From Aureobasidium sp. EXF-3400 (lineage: Eukaryota > Ascomycota > Dothideomycetes > Dothideales > Saccotheciaceae), in contig SWBL01000019.1 of assembly GCA_024195585.1 (NCBI GenBank), positions 186,001 through 250,000 on the forward strand: a stretch of DNA of 64,000 nucleotides, in the 5' to 3' direction. The number at the start of each line of letters is the position of its first letter. Positions within the stretch are counted from its first letter, which is position 1. The translations under genes were made by a program, and so were the position numbers. Positions 9,730 through 19,362 of this stretch are shown piece by piece. The notes under the pieces were generated by a model, which saw only the letters and a list, made by a program, of their open reading frames with translations, ran no database searches and was not told the origin of the DNA.

Positions 9730-10533
9730 CTAGAAATCTTCCTCCGGGAAGCGATCTTTGATCATTTTGTGCAGCGCGTCCATACATTCCTGCTTCTTAT
9801 ATACAGATAGATCCGGCCAACCGTGGTCCATATAGACTTGCCTGGCCGCACGCATGAAAGGTCCTCCGCCCAAAAGACCATCGCCTTCCTCGAACTCCTC
9901 GGGAAACTCTTCAATCCGGTGCTCATGCAGGGGGATGAATTTGAGATTTCTATGTTGGTTCTTCAAAACCTCGAAGAAATCAGGGATAGCCCAGGCGGTA
10001 CTGTATCGCCACTCATGTTCATTCTCTGGCGTGCAATCGTCGAAGTCACCAAGGATGGGCTCTCTCACAGCACTGTTTTGGATCTCTCTAGGGGTTTCCA
10101 ACCAGTGCACAACACCAAATCGAGTGTCAAGAATGAATCTGACATCGCCGCGCGTGATGCCGAATGCCGATGAAGGGATGTCCTCCCAATCCACGCCTTC
10201 TGTGATTATCCTCCTGCCCTCGACATCTGATTCGTCAAAGGGTCGTTGACTCGAGGGGCGTAAGCCGAGTAAGAAAGGCCAATCACCAACTCGGGTGTAG
10301 GGCGCAAGTAGCGTTTCCTCCGGAACGTAGGGGAGATGTCGCATAAGCTCAAACACCTCGTCATCCTTGCCTAACAGGCGTACATTTTCTTTTGTGATAG
10401 CAGGCCAGCCTCCAGCTGGGGATTCTTTGACTCTGTCCTCAGGCAAGAACATCGCTATGAGAAACTGATAATAATCGCGAAAGGCAGCGATAGTGGCCTC
10501 GCGAGAGTAACTGACTTCGTGCAGTTCCGGCAT
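9730..10533 (-). CDS. Fungal conserved protein of unknown function, paralogue copy 2
   Basis: Intronless gene for 267 residues starting at the ATG at 10533 (MPELHEVSYSREATIAAFRD). It is the sister of the gene at 3302-4114. By eye about two thirds of the first 70 residues match, and conserved blocks continue to the end (ELMRHLPY, RIITEG, IPSSAFG, RFILDTRFG, DCTPENE, DFFEVLKN, WPDLSVYKK). Copy 2 has a different linker after the HLPY block and an acidic region (EEFPEEFEEGDG) before the C-terminal block. No signal peptide or membrane helix. Both copies lack frameshifts and keep the same motifs, so both are probably functional. The pair most likely arose by local duplication followed by insertion or retention of the genes between. 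Function unknown. Confidence 0.8.
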   Translation of the reverse strand: MPELHEVSYSREATIAAFRDYYQFLIAMFLPEDRVKESPAGGWPAITKENVRLLGKDDEVFELMRHLPYVPEETLLAPYTRVGDWPFLLGLRPSSQRPFDESDVEGRRIITEGVDWEDIPSSAFGITRGDVRFILDTRFGVVHWLETPREIQNSAVREPILGDFDDCTPENEHEWRYSTAWAIPDFFEVLKNQHRNLKFIPLHEHRIEEFPEEFEEGDGLLGGGPFMRAARQVYMDHGWPDLSVYKKQECMDALHKMIKDRFPEEDF

Positions 10534-10836
10534 GATGGAGGAGGAGGGAAGAAGAGTTGCACCAGTGTGATGATCTGTATTGTGGTTGGCTGGCAAAACA
10601 ATGAAGCAGAACAACGGGGGATGACGGAGAAGAAGCAGATATGTTGACCCTTATACTCATTTCATGACTGAGTGTTGGTCATGATCGAAGTCCGGCTGCG
10701 TGGAAACGCCAGCGCGTCTCATAGTTGGTTGCCTTAGAACACGAGTCATGCGCGTTGCAGAGCTGCAGGACAATCTCATCCGACAATTTGGGAACTCGGC
10801 ATATTTTCACATAGTGAAATTATCCAGCACTCATAT
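10534..10836. promoter_or_regulatory. Upstream region of paralogue copy 2
   Basis: It shares short ordered blocks with the region upstream of copy 1: the leader near the ATG, CAAAACaATGAAG at 10593-10606, GACCCTTAT at 10645-10653 and AGAACACGAGTCA at about 10735-10747. It also contains the 3' flank of the coiled-coil gene. Confidence 0.5.
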
Positions 10837-11793
10837 TCAAAGCTCATCAAGCAATTTATCCCACTTTGCAGCTTCTTTGGCCTGCATCTTTTCCTCTCTG
10901 GGGTCGACGAGATGTATACCAGGAGCAGTCTTGTTTCTCTCCAGACCAAGAGCTTCCTTTAGTTCCGACGGCTTCTCAACGACAGTGGCCAGAGAGCCCT
11001 TCCTCCACAATACGATAGCAAGAACGAAGAATATGAATGCAGTCAGAGCGGTTAATGCCAGAGCCCAGGTGCGATTATTTCGTTTGTTCTTTTCCTTCTC
11101 TTTCTTCTCCCATTGCTCCAGGCGCGAGCGACAAGATTCTAGTCTAGACTCGCAAGTCTCTGCTCGTTCCTTGGCCTTGTGGAGTCGCTTGACTAGTTGG
11201 TCGATGGACTCGTCTTGCTGCGACATGTTCTGAAAAGCGTCGATCTGACCAGTGATATCCTTGACGAGAGAGTCTGATCTTGTGGCAAAGTCTTTTGTGG
11301 TCTCATCGAGGCAGGAGTGTAGGTCTTGGAAGGAAGCAATGGTGGCTTTGAGCACACCGACCTTTTGTAGCAATGCATAGTAAGTATCGTCCAGTTTCCG
11401 AGTAGCAATGTGGGCGTCGCGAGACAGGGCGTTCAAGGCGTTAGAGACGTGGTCCTGACGCTTCTGGCGTAGCCGACGTTCATAGGCGATTGTTTCGGGA
11501 GTGACGAGACGCTGGGGAGGGTGGTCGACGGCATATTCTACTTCGGGGGACCACTGTGGTTTTGGGGGTTCTTGTTCTTGTTGTTCTTCTTCTAGTTGAG
11601 CCTTCTCTGGCGAGGGGTCACGACGCGACTTGTGATGGTGATGCTGCTGGGCTCGTTGCAGAGGGTTGTAGTTGTCGAAGGAGAATGGATGTTGTAATTG
11701 GACGGCCGACTGGATGGTATCGCGCGCATGGTGATGACGGTGCGGGCGATGATAAGTGGAGTGCTTCTTCTCTTTCTTTTCCTTCTTGTCCAT
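10837..11793 (-). CDS. Coiled-coil protein with one C-terminal membrane helix, unknown
   Basis: Intronless, 318 residues, ATG at 11793. The first 60 residues are extremely basic and histidine-rich (MDKKEKKEKKHSTYHRPHRH), then comes an acidic Gln/Glu/Pro stretch. Residues about 105-235 are helical and heptad-like, with cysteines at regular spacing near 208-220 (ETCESRLESCRSRLEQWEKK). A single hydrophobic helix lies near residues 244-262 (WALALTALTAFIFFVLAIVLW), followed by about 55 soluble residues ending KEAAKWDKLLDEL. There is no N-terminal signal, so insertion would be late or tail-anchor-like, probably in the ER or nuclear envelope (inference). The shape resembles nuclear-envelope or spindle-pole tethers, but I cannot assign a family. 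Confidence 0.7.
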   Translation of the reverse strand: MDKKEKKEKKHSTYHRPHRHHHARDTIQSAVQLQHPFSFDNYNPLQRAQQHHHHKSRRDPSPEKAQLEEEQQEQEPPKPQWSPEVEYAVDHPPQRLVTPETIAYERRLRQKRQDHVSNALNALSRDAHIATRKLDDTYYALLQKVGVLKATIASFQDLHSCLDETTKDFATRSDSLVKDITGQIDAFQNMSQQDESIDQLVKRLHKAKERAETCESRLESCRSRLEQWEKKEKEKNKRNNRTWALALTALTAFIFFVLAIVLWRKGSLATVVEKPSELKEALGLERNKTAPGIHLVDPREEKMQAKEAAKWDKLLDEL

Positions 11794-12128
11794 GTTTGCG
11801 TGCCATGATAAACAGTGGTTATCGGGTCAGGTAGTGGGTGGACGGTCACGATGGCGGTCGCGCAATCTCCGGAGTCTGGGCCTAAACTCCTGCTCGACGT
11901 CACATGCGGTTTTGTCAAAAAAGTCCAAGGAAGCACGACAAGATTTCGATTGTTTAAAAGTAGAAATGTAGATGCATTTGTTGTTCTTTTCCAGGTCCCA
12001 TGCACGCCATAACGCCTCGCATATGCAGTCAGGGTATCTTTCAATGCTTGCTTGCCTTGCCCTTCCCCTCTTCACCATCTTTCTGCCTGTCGCTCTGTCC
12101 TCCAGGACTCGACTCTTCTCGATTGCTT
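11794..12128. other. Gap between same-strand genes
   Basis: 3' flank of CGR1 and promoter of the coiled-coil gene. Purine/pyrimidine-biased runs near 11765-11790 fall in the start of the coding region. No further gene seen. Confidence 0.45.
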
Positions 12129-12647
12129 CTATGACTTGAGCATCTTGTTTCTCTTCTCTCTGCGCTTCAGTCTGTCGACTCTCTTCTGATGCATCTTGGC
12201 TGCCATCTTCTCGTAGCGCTCCTTCTCTGCCTTTGCCTCGCGCTTCTCCTTGAGTGCTGTGATACGTCGCTGTCCTTGTGTCAGTCGCGGCTTCCGAGAG
12301 AGTCTTCTGAAGAAATCTAACCTGACGCTCAGCCTCTTTCTCTTCCTTCATCTCCTTCTCTTGTGCTTTTACGACGGCGAGTGCTTGGTCTTTGGCCTGG
12401 CGCTTTGCGTACGAAGTTTGGCCAGCTGTAGGACGGAAAGCCTTCTTGGTATCGTGCCATTGTTTGCCTGGTAAGTAATTAGTCAGAACGTACGAGACTC
12501 AGGCGAGTTTGCACATGTGCGGCGCAAAAGAGAGCAACAAAAGACGCAAGCGCGATGTTGGCAAGGAGAAAAAGACTCACCATTTTTGCGCATGCCCGTC
12601 ACCTGCGGGATTTTGGCGACAGGAGCATCAGACGTGACAGTAGACAT
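12129..12647 (-). CDS. CGR1: rRNA-processing protein Cgr1
   Basis: Three exons, 12647-12581, 12467-12322 and 12269-12129, give 117 residues. Introns at 12468-12580 and 12270-12321 have good sites (GTGAGT...CAG and GTTAG...ACAG). The joined protein carries the family hallmark [18 protein letters not shown], then TSYAKR, the acidic/basic helix [17 protein letters not shown], and the C-terminal lysine/arginine-rich [13 protein letters not shown] block. Family knowledge: Cgr1 is a nucleolar coiled-coil protein needed for pre-rRNA processing and 60S subunit assembly, typically about 110-120 residues, which fits. The start is 494 bases from the divergent ornithine-carrier gene. All three exons are required for the family pattern, so the structure is well supported. 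Confidence 0.93.
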
Positions 12648-13141
12648 GTTTGCGGTGTATGGGATAGTACTCAACAAGAGAATACTTTTTTGGAGACGCA
12701 AATGTTCAGGCGGAAGGAACCCCACAAGTCTTGGCTGGATCGAGGCGGCGGAAGGAAGACGCGGTCAAAATGATGAGGCATCATAAACGCTGTCACCTTC
12801 CATCACAATCATCATTTACATCGGCATCGGCGGGTCTCGCTCCTGTCTCTCCTGTCTCCCGGGCGGGTCGGTCGCGGCTGCTCCACGACGCGCGGACCAA
12901 CAAACGCTAAACACATGAAAGTTGCACGAGCGACGCAATCCAAGTGTAGCCCTCAAACAAAAAGAGTCACTCTGTCTTTTTCTTTGCGCCCTTTTTTCCT
13001 TCCCTTCTTCTCACCTCATACCACAAGTCCTCATCCCTGTGCACCTCACGCATACCATGCTCCCACGATAGCATCGACAAACCCGTTGATTCTTTTTTCC
13101 AATTCCCTCCTGCGCTTCCTCGGAAAAAGCACAATCTGCTG
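12648..13141. promoter_or_regulatory. Bidirectional promoter region CGR1 / ornithine carrier
   Basis: Both genes start at the ends of this 494-base interval and run away from each other. A pyrimidine-rich tract on the plus strand at about 12970-13130 leads into the carrier ATG, as is common just upstream of strongly expressed fungal genes. Individual factor sites were not identified. Confidence 0.5.
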
Positions 13142-14128
13142 ATGGACGTCCGCGATGCACACCATGTCCTCCCCGCCGACTCGTTGGCTAAACATATAGA
13201 GCCTTCACAAGCCCACCAACAAGCCATTGCTGCCCTCAAAGATGTCGTCTTTGGTTCCTTCGCCGGCATGGCTGGCAAGTACATCGAGTATCCCTTCGAC
13301 ACTGTCAAGGTTCGCCTACAGTCGCAGCCCGACAACATGCCCCTCCGATACACTGGTCCTGTCGACTGCTTTCGCCAATCCTTCCGCCGTGATGGTCTAG
13401 CAGGTCTGTACCGCGGCATCAGCGCTCCTTTGTTTGGAGCCGCTGTCGAGACCAGCAGTCTGTTCTTCAGCTACCAAGTTGCTCAAGACACTCTGCAAGC
13501 CACCGTCTACAAGAACACCGACCCTCTACCGCTGCACGCTCTCGTCGGTTGTGGCGCTTTCTCCGGTGCCTTCGCCTCGCTTCTCCTCACCCCGATCGAG
13601 CTCATCAAGTGCAAGATGCAAGTCCCAGTCGAGACTTCGCCTGGCGTCTTCGCTCGCCCGAAACCCCTCAGCCTGATTTCCTCAGTATACCGTCACCATG
13701 GTATTGCTGGTTTCTGGCATGGACAAATGGGAACCCTCATCCGCGAGATGGGTGGTTCGGCTGCTTGGTTCGGCGCATACGAGGGCGTCACTCTAGCCTT
13801 CAAGAACTTGCAGAAAGAGAACAAGACAGTCGCAGACACATCCTTGCCTCTTTATCAGCAGATGATTGCTGGTGCAGCAGCTGGTATGAGCTACAACTTC
13901 CTCTTCTACCCTGCAGACACCATCAAGTCACGTATGCAGACAGAAGCTGTGGGTGCTCTTCTCCCTGGTCAGAAACAAAAGACCTTCGGTTCAGTCGCTC
14001 GCGCAGTTTGGAGACAGCATGGCCTTAAAGGCATGTACCGTGGCTGTGGTATCACAGTCGCTCGCTCAGCACCCAGCTCCGCCATTATCTTTTCCATTTA
14101 CGAATATCTCAAGAAGTCGTTTGCATAA
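13142..14128 (+). CDS. Mitochondrial ornithine/arginine carrier (Ort1/Arg13/AmcA type)
   Basis: Intronless, 328 residues. It has the three-fold mitochondrial carrier layout with signatures PFDTVK at 51-56, PIELIK at 151-156 and PADTIK at 257-262, each followed by the usual basic and glycine residues. The segments [29 protein letters not shown] and [12 protein letters not shown] closely match the ornithine carriers of yeast (Ort1) and Neurospora (arg-13). Family knowledge: it exchanges matrix ornithine for cytosolic substrate across the inner membrane, linking mitochondrial ornithine synthesis to cytosolic arginine synthesis. The first 30 residues are a soluble extension without a cleavable presequence, as usual. 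The carrier call is near certain; the substrate rests on recalled similarity. Confidence 0.9.
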   Translation: MDVRDAHHVLPADSLAKHIEPSQAHQQAIAALKDVVFGSFAGMAGKYIEYPFDTVKVRLQSQPDNMPLRYTGPVDCFRQSFRRDGLAGLYRGISAPLFGAAVETSSLFFSYQVAQDTLQATVYKNTDPLPLHALVGCGAFSGAFASLLLTPIELIKCKMQVPVETSPGVFARPKPLSLISSVYRHHGIAGFWHGQMGTLIREMGGSAAWFGAYEGVTLAFKNLQKENKTVADTSLPLYQQMIAGAAAGMSYNFLFYPADTIKSRMQTEAVGALLPGQKQKTFGSVARAVWRQHGLKGMYRGCGITVARSAPSSAIIFSIYEYLKKSFA

Positions 14129-15334
14129 TTATGGTTTTGCTTTTCCAGCACGGCGCAATGGGTGTCTTTCCATGGTAGATACACGGAAGAAGGAGTTTCA
14201 AGAGGCGGTGAAAATAATACAGGCATAGACCAAAAAGTTTTCAATTTCACGTCCATTTAGTATCCATTCTCCCAACCTGCCATCTCGATCTCAAAAGAGG
14301 AGAGTATACAACCTGCTCTATCCTCAACAGAAAGAGAGCTCAGTCCACCTCAGGTCCCGACGCTAAGCGCCCAGTGACATGCATTCTTGATTCATGACTC
14401 CACCAGCCCAATGTAACCTGCAGCAGCACTTTTTTTTCCTTGCTCCTTCTGCGCCCAAAATCAAAAAGGCGGTCAATCCATCCATAGATGTCAATGCAAA
14501 ACTTTTTTCTCAGCACAAGTTCACAGAAGAGACACACGACAACTTTCAAAATCGCAAGAGTGAGTTCAGTACAAGCACACACTCGCGCACCGTCCACCTA
14601 CCTCGATGGCCAAAAATTGGCAGCGCAGCGCACCGACCCCGGTGGAGAATGACTGCACAGATGCCCTAAGTAAATGCCAAGAAAGATCCGATGCGATTGA
14701 TAAGGGCTACAAACCCACCTCAACCCGAAAAAATCTGCATCTGATAAAATTAGCCCTATGTGGACTGGACATTTTGGTGTGCCTTGATCCTTGTCGCTAG
14801 CAAGGGTTTGTTTAGTCGGATTGAAAAGTTGGGATTGGTTGGAATTGAATGGTTGGGATTGGTTGGTTGGCAACATGAGTATCAAAGCATGCTTATGGAT
14901 CATGATCTTGAGAATCATGTTGGCATTTAGATGTGTGATGCAAATACATAAATGGGTAGATAGCCTTCGTCTCGTGGATTAGGATTTGCTTCTACGTTTG
15001 AACATAAAGCAGGTATGTTTTTCCTTCTTTGACTGCATTGTCAAGCTTTACCGAGACAGACTATCCGTGTCCCTTGTAATAGAATTGGTTCCGGAAGAAG
15101 AAAGATGACCAAGAGTGAGAATGAGGAATGAAGATCAAGTTCGACCAAGTTTTGTCTGGTTGAATGCGCCTATTCGTTATACCAATGCCTGAAGAAAAAC
15201 ACTGATTACTATCATGCCTTCTGGATGAATAATGACACAGGTACAGCCAATGATCTTTCACATTTCCCCCTTCTCTACTTCTCCCATACCTTCCAACAAG
15301 GCTGTCCAAGCTCTTTGCCTCTGTTCATCATCAA
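14129..15334. other. Gap between convergent genes
   Basis: 3' flanks of the carrier (+) and the 5-phosphatase (-). A short imperfect repeat of 'ttgggattggttgg' units lies at about 14829-14870. Frames up to 106 codons exist on both strands, but none has a domain, signal or splice support. Confidence 0.5.
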
Positions 15335-18300
15335 TCATCCCATGAACAATTCCAAAAACCGGACTTTCCTCTCCTCTGCCGCGTGCCTCTCTTTCTCTTT
15401 ACTTCCTTCCACTCCTTCCTCACTCCTCACAACCACAGGTCCCAAAACACTAGCAACACCTCTCTGGATCCCCAACCTCCAAGCCTCCTTTCCCTCTTTC
15501 GGCAAATTCTTCTTCCTGAGGTGATTAGGAATACCCTCCCAAAACGCTCCAGGAGGAGGTTTGTTAAGTACTTCAGGGTGATTGTGTTGGATAGTTGTCA
15601 CAACCTCAGAAGCGATGCGATCCAACATGGAAGTAACAAGGATGAAAGAAATCGAGTGGGCAGGCGACGAACTCAAGATTTCCTGACTCCAAGTGCGTAG
15701 ATCTTCGTCTTTTGCCTGTTGGGATTGTTTCAGTTTTTCTTGTTTGCGGAGGCCTTCGTCTAGGGAATGCCAGAGTTGTGGTGTTACGACGCCTTCATGC
15801 ATGGCTGAGAGGAAGAGCACCAGAAATTCAGTAAGACACTCTAGTTTCTGCAGGTGAGTGAGGGTTGACAAGAGATTTGTATCGAAAGCAGAGTCAGTAT
15901 CCAAAGCCTCCCCAATATCAGCAAGGATATCTGTTCGTTGTGCTTTTTCCTCAAGAGTCCATGAAGCAGCTGAAAATGGCCATCCAGCAGATTTCTCCCA
16001 AGGAGGTCGAGTGGTAGAGTCATTCAACATGCCCCACTCGGCGGTAACGCGAACGGTCAGTTCCTCTATCACCTCCGTCAGCCTGAACAGCTCACGAGGC
16101 GCAGACCATCTTACGGGTATTGCCTCGTCATCGTCCAAAACAGAGCCAGAAGACACACTGCCAGATTTTTTCTTTCCACTATCCGGTTTCTGTCGCTGTA
16201 ACTTGCGAATCCCGCCTTCAGGTATACGAATGAGTTTTGAGATCGAATGTCCAAGTGAAGATTCCAGCCATGTGCCGCGCAGAGGGATAAAATGATCACG
16301 GCCGTTCTCGACGCGGAGGACGAGTATATCTTCCAGTGATTTGATGCCTTCGTTGAAAGCCCTCGCTAGACTGACGTCCAGGATGCGCAGTTCCAACTCG
16401 ACATTGAATGCTTGGCCAGGCTCGAGTGTGCGTTTACCCATGTCAGAAGACAGTTTTCCAGAGCCGTCGTCGATCTTGAGGGATACCCAATTAGGACAAA
16501 GACCTGGGTGTTGACCAGGGCCCACTGGTCTGTCAATGAAGTAGACAGTTGCAGGAACTTGACCTGTGTTTGCTATGGTAAGGCTTCGGTGCTTGTGCAT
16601 GGCATATCTGACTTGGCCGAACCAAACACCTTCGAATCTAAGTGGGTCATCGTCAGAAATGCCTTCTTCGTTAGAATGTGGACGGTCGGCCACGACTACA
16701 AGACGCAAAGCACATCAGCATTTCATAATCCAACTTGCAGACTTTCTTTACAAACCTGTCACGTTTGGTCGACCTTCATTTTCCGCCCTGTCCAATTCCC
16801 GTGCGACTTCCTGATGGATTCTCGATTTCAGTTCCGGCACGACGGCATCGTACTTGAACGAAAACACGGCATCCAATGGCTTGTGGTCGGAAGACAAAAC
16901 TCGTTGGTGCGCCACATATGCTTCCAAACTGATCTCATCGGCAAAGCCTTCTTTCGTAATGACTGTTCCTTCCGGAGCGTCTTCGTATGCGTCGTCGTAT
17001 GAACCAGGTTCCTCAGCATCTTCGTCGGGGTCGTAATCGTACAGCATATCCTCGTCCTTGCCTGCCTCCTCTAGACCTTTGTTCTTCATCTCTTCGTCCT
17101 TTCTTCTGGCGTCTGCTTCCTCGGCGACTTGGCTCTCGTAGGTAAGCATGTCGCGTCTTGTGCGCCATAGAATGCGATCGCACCAACTGGGTGCACGTCT
17201 CTTCTCACTAGAATCAAAGACGCCAACACTTCCAGCATCGTACTTGTAAGTCGGCAAGAATGTGATCGGTCCTTCTTGCCAGCCTTGGAAGGCATTTCTA
17301 GCCTTTTGTTGTTGATGCAATTCGTCATGTGGTAGTAAGGACGACAGTGTGGTATGTAATGATGCAGGGTCGCTAGCCGGATCAAGCAAATCCTCTGGGT
17401 CCACTTCTTCCTCTTCTTTGCTATCTTTATCGTTGCGTGACCTAACAGTAGAGACTTGGGATACTCCAGAGTCGGTCGACATCCTGTTCTCCCTCCGACT
17501 TTCGACAGAGGCGCGGTCTCGTGCAATTTCCTTGTCGACTTTCTTGCCTTGCTTCTTTGACAGATCGTACTCATTGCGGGTGTGAAGCATCAACAAGCGA
17601 CGCACATCCTCGCCAGGAATACCCTCAAGTCTGTAATTGAGGTCTCCAACAAAGAAAGCAAAGTCGGCATCGTCAATCCCTTCACCAACATTTTGCGAGA
17701 GGCCCATAGAATCCTGGATGGGCTCGAACTTGGTGCGACTCATGATTTGTGAATAGTCCCAATTCCTGCGCTCAAGAGCACCTTTGTCTGTACCAGCAGC
17801 AAGGTGGGCGTTGACGAAAACAAGACGAGTGGTTTCTCCAAGGACAATCCGAGCTGTAACGGCACCTTTGTTGCCCATATAACCCATTAGACCTGTACCA
17901 ACACTGGTCGTGCTTACAGACTTGATGTCCGCAGCCACATCTCCCGAGGCATATATGAGCAACAACATGCCTATAAGCTGTTGCTCGGCGATAAACTTGT
18001 ACCCTCTGGGCAGGTGAGCTTCCATCTCGCTCTTCCATTTCTGTGCCACCGAGGGATCTGTATACGGCCTGAGAGCCTCGGCAGCAGAGTTAACATCCAC
18101 GATCTCCTGGAGTCCTAGAAGATAGAGTCCAATGTCGTCGCCACCAGGTACAAGACTGGGGTCGTTTTCTGGCAGTGTGGGCTTCTTTCTCGCATAGCGG
18201 GCTTCCTGATCTTCCACGCCTTCGCGATCGTCCAGCGAGCTTCGGTGTTCCGCTATCGCATCGTCCTGCGATTCAGAATTGTCCGATACGGTAAGATCAG

Positions 18301-18647
18301 TCAATCCCTCAGAAATCCCTTTTCCATCAACAAACCAAGCGATATCTTTTTCAGCACCTTTGTAAGCTGCAGCATTCCAAGTGCCGACCTGTATAATCAA
18401 AAAGTCAATCATGCGACTCGACCCAATATAAAGGCTTCAGCGCTTGCAGAAGGATACAAACCTTGATTTTGATGCTCTTTGGTCGCGTGTATTCAGATCT
18501 CCTGCTGTAAACCGCTTGCGAAAGTGACTGTTGGTTCGATGTAGGGAGTTGGATCGATTCCGGATATCCGCCAGGCAGTGAATTGACCACTTCTTGCATC
18601 AAACTGCTGGAAGTGCTCGTCGGTCGTGACGATTTGGTACTCGACAT
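15335..18647 (-). CDS. OCRL/INPP5B-type inositol polyphosphate 5-phosphatase with ASH and RhoGAP-like domains
   Basis: Three exons, 18647-18462, 18388-16756 and 16695-15335, give 1059 residues. Introns at 18389-18461 and 16696-16755 have consensus sites and keep the frame. The catalytic IPPc domain begins VGTWNAA at 63 and contains GLQE (154), YMGNKGAV (233), NAHLAAG (255), GDLNYRL (310), PTYKYD (441), RAPSWCDRILW (460) and SSDHKPLDA (561), so the known metal- and phosphate-binding motifs are intact. It is followed by a beta-rich ASH-like segment (LTIANTGQVPATVYF, from about 630) and a C-terminal helical RhoGAP-like region, as in OCRL. Family knowledge: removal of the 5-phosphate from PI(4,5)P2 at endosomal or Golgi membranes. 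Two long low-complexity inserts (about 337-430 and 485-550) enlarge the catalytic domain. The first 60 residues are serine/threonine-rich. Confidence 0.9.
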
Positions 18648-19362
18648 GTTTCAAACTCTTGAACGCGATAACAAGAAGGGTTCCAAGGATGCCGAGTGGG
18701 CGAAGGATGCCGAAGATGCCGCTCAATAAAGGTTTGGAGAGTCTTGGAATGTGGCTAGTCGAGAGCAGGGTATTCCTTGTCGCCTCTGACGAAACTGTAT
18801 TCAGAAGTTATTTGACGAGACTAAAATTGTCCAGTCGCAAAAGAAGTCATGGTTCTCGCCCTGTCAATGATGTTTCCCGCGTGTGTGGTCATCCGCGGGG
18901 AGGCTGTGGGAACTGCAAGATCGACCGACCCAAGAAAGCTTGGCCCAGACCGTTGCTCTGCAAATCAATGCGCATGACATCGTCAAGGAACCACTTTTTC
19001 TAAACATCCATCTGCTGCGCCTCGTTGGTCTTATAATGGTCATGTTATAGGTCAAAGGGCAAAGCAGAAAGATTCAAAGCTACAAATGAGATTTCCTCGG
19101 ATAAACTAGTTCCTCTAGGTATACATTGGTGCAGTTTTCTCCCCAAATTCATCGAACAGCAAGCCAGCTGGTCGCAGGCAGATCTGGCCCTGATGCTAAG
19201 AGGTACCATCTGTTCACTGCCACTCATCACTTCCAGAACGCCAAACATAAGATACGACATGATAGTTATTCCAGCAATGACAACGACATAAAAGAAATAG
19301 CGAATAGAGAAAGCTCCAAGAATCGCAGCGTGCTGCTTGATAAGAATAATAGATGTTGTGCT
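18648..19362. other. Gap between same-strand genes
   Basis: Promoter of the 5-phosphatase gene and 3' flank of INO80, both on the minus strand. No additional gene is supported; the plus-strand frame at 18626-19003 has no start context or motif. Confidence 0.5.
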
